From an uncultured Lachnospiraceae bacterium (GTDB taxonomy: Bacteria; Bacillota; Clostridia; Lachnospirales; Lachnospiraceae): a DNA stretch of 28,132 bases. The first letter of the stretch is position 1. Every line of letters begins with the position of its first letter. This document shows positions 1 through 7,237 of this stretch, one piece after another. The stretch spans positions 1 to 28,132 of the forward strand of contig CAKZZH010000059.1 in the NCBI GenBank assembly GCA_937885345.1. The letters run 5' to 3'. The translations under genes and the position numbers were made by a program. The notes below the pieces were generated by a model, which was not told where the DNA came from, did not search any database, and saw nothing but the letters and a program-made list of their open reading frames with translations.

Positions 1-56
1 GCAATCGTGCTTTTGCCGGCCCCCGCCGGTCCGTCTATCGCTATACTGTAACTCAT
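1..56 (-). CDS. cmk: Cytidylate kinase, N-terminal fragment (cut by window edge)
   Basis: Only the first 18 codons lie in the window. They begin with ATG at 56 and read into the P-loop GPAGAGKST, preceded by the short strand SYSIAID that is typical of bacterial CMP/dCMP kinase. The enzyme phosphorylates CMP and dCMP with ATP in the cytoplasm. The gene starts one base after the stop codon of the flavoprotein gene upstream of it, so the two are probably co-transcribed and translationally linked. A BaiN-like flavoprotein followed by cmk is, from memory, a common order in Lachnospiraceae. Other small P-loop kinases cannot be fully excluded from 18 residues. Confidence 0.8.
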   Translation of the reverse strand, partial: MSYSIAIDGPAGAGKSTI

Positions 57-57
57 T

Positions 58-1326
58 TTAACCCTCCCTAAATGCAAGCACGGCCGATAAACCGGCCAGA
101 TATCCCATGGACCACGCGCTTTGAAGGTTGTATCCGCCCGTAACGCAGTCAACATTAACAACCTCTCCCGCAAAATACAGCCTGCTGCACTTCTTGGACT
201 CCATCGTCTTGGGACTGATTTCCTTAAGATTCACGCCGCCATGCGTAATTATAGCCTCATTATAATCCCTAAAGGAATCGATCGTCATCTCCAGATTCTT
301 GATCGTCCGAAGAAGCTTCTTTCTTTGCTCCTTGGTCACAGCGTTAACTTTGCACCTCTCATCAATGCCTGAAAGCCTTACAACCACAGGGATCAGTGAC
401 TTAGGCAAAAGCTCGTCGAGGCTGTTTATAAAATCCTTATTCATCTGCTTCTCAAAATCTCTGATGATCCTCTCATCAAGCGTCCTTTCATCAAGCGCAC
501 TTTTAAGGTCGATGACGGCTTTGAGTGTCTCGCCTCTTTCCTCGCAGATATAGCTCGATGCGCTCAGGACCACAGGTCCGCTTATCCCGAAATGCGTAAA
601 AAGAAGCTCTCCGAAATCCTCATATATCTTCTTGTCACCCTTCATAACCTTAAAACCGATATTTCTGAGCGACAGGCCCGAAAGTTCTCTAACCCACGTT
701 TCCTTAATATTAAAAGGCACAAGTGCCGGACAGCATTCATCAATGGTATGCCCTGCTTTTTCGGCGAATCTGTATCCGTCACCGGTGCTTCCGGTTGAAG
801 GATATGAAAGCCCTCCGGTTGCGACTATCAAAGCATCGCAGTCCATGCGTGAGGCTTTGCCCTGGCAGGTGAATTTTACGCCGGATACGGCTCCGTTTTC
901 GATGATCACATCACTCACCCGTGCATTATATATAATCTCAACACCTACGTTTCTGAGGACTTTTGTAAATGTGCTTATGATATCCGACGATTTATCGGAT
1001 ACGGGAAACACGCGCCCACCCCTCTCGGTCTTAAGCATACATCCGTTATTAATAAAGAATTCCTGTACGTCCTCATTGCTAAAGGCTTTAAATGCGGAAT
1101 ACAGGAATTTACCGCCCGTGACCACGCCCTTCATAAGATCCTCGGGGGCACATGCGCTTGTCACATTGCACCTTCCCTTGCCGGTAATGTAGATCTTCTT
1201 GCCGGCTTTTTCATTCTTCTCGAGTATGGTTATTTCGGCCTTTTGACCGTTTTCACGGGCACATACGGCGCAGGCATAACCTGCCGCCATCCCTGCGGCG
1301 CCCGCTCCGATTATTATTACTCTCAT
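58..1326 (-). CDS. NAD(P)/FAD-dependent oxidoreductase, HI0933/YhiN/BaiN family
   Basis: This is a 422-residue cytoplasmic flavoprotein. The N-terminus holds a Rossmann FAD-binding fingerprint (IIIGAGAAGMAAG, residues 4-16) and the family signature GKGRCNVTS near residue 50. The C-terminus holds the second FAD motif, GEVVNVDCVTGGYNLQ, followed by AWSMGYLAG. The length matches the family (about 400-430 residues). Members are often annotated as aminoacetone oxidase or as BaiN, a flavoprotein implicated in bile-acid dehydroxylation, but the physiological substrate of most members is unknown and none can be inferred here. The ATG overlaps the stop of the preceding SGNH gene by 4 bases (ATGA, 1323-1326), and the stop lies one base before cmk. 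It is therefore a middle gene of a tightly packed operon. Confidence 0.9.
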   Translation of the reverse strand: MRVIIIGAGAAGMAAGYACAVCARENGQKAEITILEKNEKAGKKIYITGKGRCNVTSACAPEDLMKGVVTGGKFLYSAFKAFSNEDVQEFFINNGCMLKTERGGRVFPVSDKSSDIISTFTKVLRNVGVEIIYNARVSDVIIENGAVSGVKFTCQGKASRMDCDALIVATGGLSYPSTGSTGDGYRFAEKAGHTIDECCPALVPFNIKETWVRELSGLSLRNIGFKVMKGDKKIYEDFGELLFTHFGISGPVVLSASSYICEERGETLKAVIDLKSALDERTLDERIIRDFEKQMNKDFINSLDELLPKSLIPVVVRLSGIDERCKVNAVTKEQRKKLLRTIKNLEMTIDSFRDYNEAIITHGGVNLKEISPKTMESKKCSRLYFAGEVVNVDCVTGGYNLQSAWSMGYLAGLSAVLAFREG

Positions 1327-2216
1327 ATATTATTTACCACCGTTTTTATGTAATAATATATTTTAGCACAGGTAGCATTGTCATAATGGATTCCGTCGCC
1401 GGAATCAAAACCTTCCTGTAAAAGATAATTATATGTGTCGATATAAACGATTCTGCTGTCGATCGATTTCCTTACGATATCATTAAACGACGAAATTGCT
1501 GCATTTGAACGCTTATTCGTCTTGGACTCGTCAACAGGATTAACAGAACAGAAGTATATTTTACAATCGAGCTCGGCGGCCATCTGATTAAAAAGTGCAA
1601 TGTACTTGGCCGAATTATACAGATCGTTAACGCCCATTCCGACGATTATCGCACTTTTTGAGTTCGCATACGTCTTGATAAGTTCGTAATTGGCAAGCAT
1701 ATAATCATAACCCTCGCCATTCTCGCATATAAATATCTCACCAAGGCCGATACCGTTTTCCACCATCCAAAGTCTCATTGCCTTGAACCTGGAATCGCCG
1801 ATAAAAATATAATTGCTGTAGCCGTACTCATCGAGAATTATTTCTGCAGGCTGCGTGGGAAGAACGACAGGCAACTCTGTGGGCGCCTCGGTCGGGGCTT
1901 CAGTTGGCTCGGTGGGAGCTTCGGTCGGATCGGCGGGAGCTTCGGTCGGCTCGGCGGGAGCTTCGGATGATTCGGTGGGAGTCTCAGTTGAAACCTCGGT
2001 CATCGATTCTATAGGGTCAGTAGAAGTCTCTGTTGTCGCATCGGTCACATTTTCGGTTGTCTCACCGATCAAGGATTCCGTCGCCTGATCATCCGAATAT
2101 GCGGCATTGCCGCGCCTGATGAAACTACCCATCATAAGCACGGCAATGACAATTGCAACTGCAATCAATAATGCTTCAATTGTAACAAAAAGATTCTTAC
2201 TTCTGTTATACTTCAT
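1323..2216 (-). CDS. Membrane-anchored SGNH/GDSL hydrolase-like protein with Thr/Glu/Pro linker
   Basis: This 297-residue protein has one N-terminal membrane segment (about residues 9-32), a long acidic Thr/Glu/Pro/Ala linker (about 45-120) with repeated PTEAP-type units, and a C-terminal domain with SGNH hydrolase blocks. These are GDS with Ser142 (block I), GMGVND with Asn197 (block III) and DGIHY with Asp274 and His277 (block V). The layout suggests an enzyme held outside the membrane on a flexible stalk, perhaps a deacylase acting on envelope glycans, but the substrate cannot be read from the sequence. It starts 3 bases after the oadA-like stop and ends in a 4-base overlap with the flavoprotein gene. 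Its only evident ribosome site (GGAG) is about 17 bases upstream, which suggests translation coupled to the preceding gene. Confidence 0.75.
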   Translation of the reverse strand: MKYNRSKNLFVTIEALLIAVAIVIAVLMMGSFIRRGNAAYSDDQATESLIGETTENVTDATTETSTDPIESMTEVSTETPTESSEAPAEPTEAPADPTEAPTEPTEAPTEAPTELPVVLPTQPAEIILDEYGYSNYIFIGDSRFKAMRLWMVENGIGLGEIFICENGEGYDYMLANYELIKTYANSKSAIIVGMGVNDLYNSAKYIALFNQMAAELDCKIYFCSVNPVDESKTNKRSNAAISSFNDIVRKSIDSRIVYIDTYNYLLQEGFDSGDGIHYDNATCAKIYYYIKTVVNNI

Positions 2217-2219
2217 GAT

Positions 2220-3635
2220 TTATACAGGATATGCTCCGTTCTTTGCTACGGCAGGGTCTATTTTATCCTGCTGAGCCTTACGATACTTAAAGAAATCGGT
2301 CGCAACCTGAGGGAAAAGAGCGTATGAAAGAACATCCTCATCCTGCTGGATCCACTGCTTGCACTCTTCTCTGAGCTTATCAAGCTCGGGTGCAAGTGAA
2401 TCTGCAAATCTGGTTGTTATAGGCTGTTCTCCGGTCTGCTCGATGGCAAGTTTCTGAACCTCAGGATTAAAAGGCTTTACAGTTGCACCGTACTTGCCGA
2501 GAAGAAGGTCCTTGGACTCCTTGGTAAGCGACTTGTATCTCTCGCCAAGAACAACGTTAAGAACTGCCTGAGTTCCGACAATCTGTGATGAAGGTGTAAC
2601 AAGAGGACACTCACCGAAGTCCTTACGAACACGGGGGACTTCCTCAAGAACCTGCTGGTACTTATCCTCGGCATGCATTTCCTTAAGCTGCGAAACAAGG
2701 TTGGAAAGCATTCCGCCGGGTACCTGATACAAAAGTGTCTTGATATTAACACCGAGCACTTTGGTTGAAAGTAGTCCGCTTTCTATCCACTGCTCGCGAA
2801 GAGGTCTGAAATAGTCTGCGATCTCGGAAAGAAGTGTCTGATCGAATCCGGGATCGTAAGGTGTTCCTTCAAAAGTCTTAGCCATAACTTCTGTTGCAGG
2901 CTGGCTGGTTCCGAGTGCAAGAGGACTCATTGCGGTATCAATGATGTCGCAGCCTGCTTCTACAGCCTTCAGTAAGGTCATTGAAGCAACACCGGAGGTG
3001 TAATGGGTATGAAGCTCGACAGGAAGTTTGGAACCGCTCTTAAGAGCTTTAACAAGTTTCTCAGCCTCATATGGTGTGAGGAGCCCGGCCATATCCTTGA
3101 TACAGATGGAATCAGCTCCCATCTCCTCAATATTTCTTGCCATCTTCTCCCAGTATTCAAGTGTGTAAGCATCGCCGATAGTATAAGAAAGCGCAACCTG
3201 AGCGTGAGCCTTCTCTTTGTTGGCTGCCTTAACGGCTGTCTGAAGATTACGAAGATCGTTAAGACAGTCGAAAATTCTGATGATATCAATTCCGTTTGCA
3301 ACTGATTTCTGTACAAAATATTCTACAACATCATCTGCATAAGGGCGATATCCAAGGATATTCTGTCCTCTGAAAAGCATCTGAAGCTTGGTGTTCTTAA
3401 AGCCGTCTTTAAGCTTACGGAGTCTGTCCCAAGGATCTTCCTTAAGGAATCTGAGGCACGCATCAAATGTTGCACCACCCCAGCACTCAACTGCATGATA
3501 GCCGACCTTGTCCATTTTATCGATGATCGGAAGCATCTGCTCTGTGGTCATTCTGGTTGCGATAAGCGACTGATGTGCATCTCTCAGAACGGTCTCACAT
3601 ATTTTAACAGGCTTCTTATTAACTGTTTCTGACAT
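2220..3635 (-). CDS. oadA: Oxaloacetate decarboxylase alpha / pyruvate carboxylase subunit B-type carboxyltransferase (no biotinyl domain)
   Basis: This 471-residue protein moves a carboxyl group between oxaloacetate/pyruvate and a biotin carrier. Visible motifs are the metal-binding RDAHQSL start of the HMGL-like TIM barrel (Asp19), the active-site lysine region ICIKDMAG (Lys180) and the zinc-binding HTHYTSG (His209 and His211). The barrel is followed by a conserved PYC/OADA domain (about 310-450). Classical OadA (about 590 residues) carries its own biotin domain. This protein stops before it, and a separate biotin carrier is encoded 1.2 kb upstream in the operon. It is close in design to the 5S subunit of propionibacterial transcarboxylase. 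It follows oadB with a 45-base gap holding an AAAGGAGT ribosome site. Alternative names are PycB or transcarboxylase 5S. Confidence 0.9.
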   Translation of the reverse strand: MSETVNKKPVKICETVLRDAHQSLIATRMTTEQMLPIIDKMDKVGYHAVECWGGATFDACLRFLKEDPWDRLRKLKDGFKNTKLQMLFRGQNILGYRPYADDVVEYFVQKSVANGIDIIRIFDCLNDLRNLQTAVKAANKEKAHAQVALSYTIGDAYTLEYWEKMARNIEEMGADSICIKDMAGLLTPYEAEKLVKALKSGSKLPVELHTHYTSGVASMTLLKAVEAGCDIIDTAMSPLALGTSQPATEVMAKTFEGTPYDPGFDQTLLSEIADYFRPLREQWIESGLLSTKVLGVNIKTLLYQVPGGMLSNLVSQLKEMHAEDKYQQVLEEVPRVRKDFGECPLVTPSSQIVGTQAVLNVVLGERYKSLTKESKDLLLGKYGATVKPFNPEVQKLAIEQTGEQPITTRFADSLAPELDKLREECKQWIQQDEDVLSYALFPQVATDFFKYRKAQQDKIDPAVAKNGAYPV

Positions 3636-3680
3636 ACATTTACTCCTTTCAGTATCGGTAATTATTTATATTGCATCCTA

Positions 3681-4826
3681 TCAGCCAACCCCGAAGATTG
3701 CCATAAAGGTTCCCGCAACAACCGCGGTACCGATAACGCCGGCAACATTAGGCCCCATGGCATGCATGAGAAGGAAGTTGGTAGGATCGGCCTGAGCGCC
3801 GACTTTCTGCGAAACTCTTGCGGCCATAGGCACAGCGGAAACACCGGCCGAACCGATAAGAGGATTAACTTTACCCTTCGTAAAGACACACATAAGCTTA
3901 CCGAAAAGCACTCCGGCAGCGGTTCCTACCGCAAATGCAACAAGTCCGAGAAGAACGATCTTAAGTGTATTAATATTCAGGAATGCTTCGGCGCTTGTTG
4001 AAGCGCCTACGCTCGTTCCGAGTAAAATAACCACAATATACATAAGTGCATTGGATGCGGTCTCTGTAAGTTGTTTAACAACGCCGCACTCTCTGAATAA
4101 GTTACCGAGCATAAGCATACCGATAAGAGGAGCGGTCGTAGGAAGTATCATTACAACCACGATCGTTACGATGATAGGGAAAAGGATCTTCTCAAGCTTG
4201 GATACAGGGCGAAGCTGCTCCATCTTGATCGCTCTCTCCTTCTTGGTTGTAAGGAGCTTCATTATAGGCGGCTGAATGATCGGAACGAGTGACATATACG
4301 AATATGCCGCTACCGCAATAGGTCCCATAAGTGATGTCTGTCCGAGCTTACCTGCAAGGAAGATCGATGTAGGTCCGTCCGCACCACCGATGATCGAAAT
4401 AGCCGCAGCTGCTTCTCCGTTGAATCCGAGAAGGATTGCAAGGAAATAAGCAGAGAAAATACCGATCTGCGCTGCCGCACCAAGAAGAAAGCTCTTAGGA
4501 TTGGCAATAAGCGGGCCGAAGTCCGTCATGGCTCCGACACCCATAAATATCAGCGAAGGTAAAATACTCCATTCATCCAGTCTGTAGAAGAAATGCAGCA
4601 AACCTTCCGTTTCACCGTTCTCACCGGATGCCATAATACCGGGGAACATATTTACCAAAAGCATACCAAAAGCTATCGGAACCAAAAGCAGAGGTTCAAA
4701 GCCCTTGGCAATCGCAAGGTATAAGAACACCAGAGCAACAAGGATCATTACGTAATTGCCCCAAGAAAGGCTCATAAACGCTGTCTGACCCAGGAGGTTC
4801 TGGAGTGTATCAAGTACTGCTTCCAT
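3681..4826 (-). CDS. oadB: Sodium-translocating decarboxylase beta subunit
   Basis: This polytopic membrane protein of 381 residues is the Na+-pumping subunit of the oxaloacetate/methylmalonyl-CoA/glutaconyl-CoA decarboxylase family. It decarboxylates carboxybiotin and couples this to Na+ export. It has about ten hydrophobic segments, the conserved IIGGADGPTSIF motif with the essential aspartate (Asp150) in a membrane region, and the family C-terminal stretch GSAGVSAVPMAARV. The reading frame opens at a TTG at 4841, but I chose the ATG at 4826, because GGAGG sits at a good distance in front of it and family members begin near this point. The gene lies between the biotin carrier and the oadA-like gene. 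The gene order is that of methylmalonyl-CoA decarboxylase operons (CT, gamma, biotin protein, beta). Confidence 0.92.
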   Translation of the reverse strand: MEAVLDTLQNLLGQTAFMSLSWGNYVMILVALVFLYLAIAKGFEPLLLVPIAFGMLLVNMFPGIMASGENGETEGLLHFFYRLDEWSILPSLIFMGVGAMTDFGPLIANPKSFLLGAAAQIGIFSAYFLAILLGFNGEAAAAISIIGGADGPTSIFLAGKLGQTSLMGPIAVAAYSYMSLVPIIQPPIMKLLTTKKERAIKMEQLRPVSKLEKILFPIIVTIVVVMILPTTAPLIGMLMLGNLFRECGVVKQLTETASNALMYIVVILLGTSVGASTSAEAFLNINTLKIVLLGLVAFAVGTAAGVLFGKLMCVFTKGKVNPLIGSAGVSAVPMAARVSQKVGAQADPTNFLLMHAMGPNVAGVIGTAVVAGTFMAIFGVG

Positions 4827-4852
4827 TTGAATATCCTCCAAAAAATGAGATG

Positions 4853-5227
4853 TTAGTTAAGTGTTGCAAGAACCTGGCCTGCCTCAACAGCACTTCCGGA
4901 ATCAACATTAATTCCTGCAACCGTTCCATCTTCGGGAGCAACAACATCATTTTCCATCTTCATAGCTTCAAGTACAAGGATAACCTGGCCCTTCTTAACG
5001 GCCTCTCCTACGCTTGCCTTAACTGCAACGATCTTGCCGGGCATGGGAGCAACAACTTTGATCTTGCCGGCCGCACCTGCGGGTGCTGCTGCAGGAGCGG
5101 GTGCTGCCTTTGCTGCAGGTGCTGCGGGAGCTGCCTTGGGAGCAGGAGCAGCGGCGCCTGTTGAAGCACCTTCCTCTACCGTTACATCGTAAACATTGCC
5201 GTTAACTGTTATTGTATAATTTTTCAT
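4853..5227 (-). CDS. Biotin carboxyl carrier protein of the Na+-pump decarboxylase
   Basis: This is a 124-residue carrier. An N-terminal strand (YTITVNGNVYDVTVEEG) is followed by a flexible Ala/Pro-rich linker (about residues 21-54) and a biotinyl domain (about 55-124). That domain holds the biotinylation motif EAMKMEN, with the acceptor Lys90, and the upstream APMPG loop. It corresponds to the MmdC/GcdC subunit or the 1.3S transcarboxylase subunit, ferrying CO2 between the soluble carboxyltransferase and the membrane beta subunit. The linker DNA is GC-rich and repetitive (GCT/GCA/CCT codons), which is normal for such hinges. Spacing is 21 bases from the oadG stop and 11 bases to the nearest possible oadB start. 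It needs a biotin ligase encoded elsewhere. Confidence 0.93.
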   Translation of the reverse strand: MKNYTITVNGNVYDVTVEEGASTGAAAPAPKAAPAAPAAKAAPAPAAAPAGAAGKIKVVAPMPGKIVAVKASVGEAVKKGQVILVLEAMKMENDVVAPEDGTVAGINVDSGSAVEAGQVLATLN

Positions 5228-5248
5228 TGTAAAATATGCCTCCTTGAA

Positions 5249-5617
5249 TTATCTATTGATCTTACGGATCGATCTGACTACAAAATCATCCGTGCTTTGT
5301 CCTGTATGAGCTGCAATGGCTGCCGCAATAACAGCAACAAGCTCAAGCTCACTTTCTTCTCTGCTTTCGATCTGTGCTACCGCATTATTAACAGATTCAA
5401 TCGCTACGCTCTCGTCTTTGTCTTTTGTCTTGGCGGCCTTCTTCTTGGCCACAGCCGATTCCGCTTTGTTGATAAACTTGAAAAGGCTGATAACAAGTGA
5501 CATAAAGATCAGAACCAGGAATACTATTGCAACACAGATCAGTGTATTACGGCCGGCCGTGGACAATTTGTCTGAAAGAGACATTGCATCGGCGGCTAAA
5601 ATCATCTGATTCACCAT
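5249..5617 (-). CDS. oadG: Sodium pump decarboxylase gamma subunit (OadG family)
   Basis: This is a small 122-residue membrane protein with one transmembrane helix (about residues 25-46, TLICVAIVFLVLIFMSLVIS), a lysine-rich segment, and a C-terminal tail ending HTGQSTDDFVVRSIRKINR. This matches the OadG/MmdD plan: the helix anchors the complex, and the tail helps tether the carboxyltransferase to the pump. The tail also resembles the C-terminal segment of the carboxyltransferase-associated delta subunits. It lies 12 bases after the carboxyltransferase gene and 21 bases before the biotin carrier, and starts at an ATG behind GAGGTGA. Gamma subunits are poorly conserved, so position in the cluster is part of the evidence. 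Confidence 0.85.
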   Translation of the reverse strand: MVNQMILAADAMSLSDKLSTAGRNTLICVAIVFLVLIFMSLVISLFKFINKAESAVAKKKAAKTKDKDESVAIESVNNAVAQIESREESELELVAVIAAAIAAHTGQSTDDFVVRSIRKINR

Positions 5618-5629
5618 TTGTTCACCTCA

Positions 5630-7048
5630 CTAAATCGCCGTGTGCTTTCTTCCCGATGACACAGTCCTCTTGGAATAAAGCATCTCAAAGGCACTTATAA
5701 GGTATTTACGCGCATTTGCAGGTTCAACAACATTGTCGATAAGTCCGCGCGCGCCGGCAGATGTAATGCTTGTCTGAAGCTGCTCGTATTTAGCGGCGCC
5801 TTCATCGATCTTGTCCGGTTCATCCGCATAGATGATCTCGGCTGCAAGTCTTGCATCCATCATACCAAGCTTGCTGTCAGGAAGCGCAAATGTCATATCC
5901 GCTCCGATGGCTTTGGAATTCATAACAACATAGGCACTGCCGTAAGCATCGCCGGCAATAAGATTAACCTTGGGAACATCGGAAGAAGCAAGCGCGCTTG
6001 TAAGCTTGGCAGCTGCTCTTGCAATTGTTCTCTCGGAAGCCTTGGTTGCCTCAAAGCCCTTTGTATTGGTATAAGAAAGCACGGGAATGTTGAATGAATC
6101 ACAGAATTTAACAAAATCCGCAGCCTTATACATTCCCTGTGTTGTAAGAACGCTGTCTATCTCAACGGTCTCACCCTTATCATCGGTATATGCGGTTCTG
6201 TTACCGAATACACCTACGGTAGTTCCGCCGAGCCTTATAAAGCCCGTTACCATATCCTTTGCAAAGTCTTTCTTAACCTCAGTGAATATTCTGCCATCAC
6301 CAAGCTCCGCAAAAACATATGCAGGATCGGCAAGTCCGGCATCTATGGCCGATGCTCTGTTGAGATCGTCGGCAGGGTCCACACTATTATTGTCTTCAAA
6401 ATTGGAAGGAAGGATCGAAATGAGTTCTCTGATCTGAGTGAATATCTCGCTCTCACTGCCCATAAAATCAACGAGTCCGCTGCTTTCGGACTGGAAAGCT
6501 GCACTTGCGGTATCATCGGTCTTGTTACCGGCAAGCGTATTGGGGCTGTTCACGAAAAGCTTCGCGTTTTTACCCTCCATAAATGTAAAGTCGCTGAGTG
6601 CACTTGCAACCGCAAGTCCACCGCCGCAGTTACCGAATACTGCGGTAATCTGAGGAATAAGACCTGATGCCTCAACCTGTTTTGCGTAAATCTTGCCGAA
6701 TGCATCAAGTGCATCTCCCGCTTCCTCAAGTCTGAGGCCCACACTGTCAATAAGTCCGATAACAGGTGCTCCCATTTTGATAGCAAGATCATAAATTGCG
6801 GCGATTTTACGCGCATGCATCTCGCCTACCGAACCGCCAAGAACACTGCTGTCCTGGCTGTAAACGTATACAAGGCGATCGTCGATAGTGCCGTAACCTG
6901 TGATAACTCCGTCTGCAGGAGTATCCTTGTCGCTTAAGTTAAAATCGGTGTTACGGCTGGATACAAGTCCGCCGATTTCAACAAAGCTGTTGTCATCAAG
7001 CAGCGATGTTATTCTCGCAGCTGCCTGAGAAATCTTAGAATTGCTCAT
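5630..7048 (-). CDS. Divergent acyl-CoA carboxyltransferase-like subunit (MmdA/PccB/12S family)
   Basis: This 472-residue protein has two crotonase-like carboxyltransferase halves, as in methylmalonyl-CoA decarboxylase alpha, PccB and transcarboxylase 12S (about 510 residues). Family landmarks are present: SFVEIGGLV, DGVITGYGTIDDRLVYVYSQD and GGSVGEMHARKI. Several catalytic positions differ, however. The usual DSGGAR oxyanion motif is DSVGLR (101-106), AYGGAY is AYGSAY (368-373), and the PGFLPG loop is KGFEAT. About 35 N-terminal residues of the typical family are absent. The frame is open to 7156, but the ATG at 7048 has a GGAGG site 10 bases upstream and fits the family, so I used it. It is the first gene of the pump operon. 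It may use an unusual acyl-CoA, or have become structural. Confidence 0.82.
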   Translation of the reverse strand: MSNSKISQAAARITSLLDDNSFVEIGGLVSSRNTDFNLSDKDTPADGVITGYGTIDDRLVYVYSQDSSVLGGSVGEMHARKIAAIYDLAIKMGAPVIGLIDSVGLRLEEAGDALDAFGKIYAKQVEASGLIPQITAVFGNCGGGLAVASALSDFTFMEGKNAKLFVNSPNTLAGNKTDDTASAAFQSESSGLVDFMGSESEIFTQIRELISILPSNFEDNNSVDPADDLNRASAIDAGLADPAYVFAELGDGRIFTEVKKDFAKDMVTGFIRLGGTTVGVFGNRTAYTDDKGETVEIDSVLTTQGMYKAADFVKFCDSFNIPVLSYTNTKGFEATKASERTIARAAAKLTSALASSDVPKVNLIAGDAYGSAYVVMNSKAIGADMTFALPDSKLGMMDARLAAEIIYADEPDKIDEGAAKYEQLQTSITSAGARGLIDNVVEPANARKYLISAFEMLYSKRTVSSGRKHTAI

Positions 7049-7094
7049 TTTTTCAGACCTCCAATTTCTGTAATCGCAATTTTTACCGAATAAT

Positions 7095-7123
7095 ATTTTA
7101 CGGCAAATGTTGTAAAATAGCAA
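7095..7123 (-). promoter_or_regulatory. Probable sigma-A promoter of the Na+-pump decarboxylase operon
   Basis: Read on the minus strand, a -35 TTGCTA (7118-7123) and a -10 TAAAAT (7095-7100) are separated by exactly 17 bases. The site lies 47 bases upstream of the carboxyltransferase ATG and downstream of the terminator of the chemoreceptor unit. No other good match lies in this gap. Confidence 0.6.
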
Positions 7124-7158
7124 GTCTGAAAACAATTTGTTCAAAGTAGCGTCCAAAA

Positions 7159-7195
7159 CGCCGCAGTAACCGGATATAACCGGATATCTGCGGCG
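7159..7195 (-). terminator. Probable terminator after the chemoreceptor/binding-protein unit
   Basis: An 8-base perfect stem (CGCCGCAG at 7159-7166 with CTGCGGCG at 7188-7195) encloses a loop holding a second small CCGG/CCGG stem. On the minus strand it is followed by a short T run (TTTT) 43 bases beyond the binding-protein stop. The T tract is short, so termination may be partial. Confidence 0.55.
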
Positions 7196-7237
7196 TATAG
7201 ATCTTGTATTATTGTTTTAATACTGACTGTCAGGTGT

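Noticed and set aside
632..1192. 186-codon plus-strand frame opposite the flavoprotein gene
   Set aside because: It is a shadow of the flavoprotein gene in the antisense frame; no motifs and no start signals.
4853..5227. GC-rich repetitive block in the biotin carrier gene as a mobile or foreign element
   Set aside because: It encodes the ordinary Ala/Pro hinge of biotin carriers; the repeats follow from the amino-acid composition.
7049..7156. N-terminal extension of the carboxyltransferase frame to 7156
   Set aside because: It would include the likely promoter and the ribosome site, and adds residues with no family counterpart.
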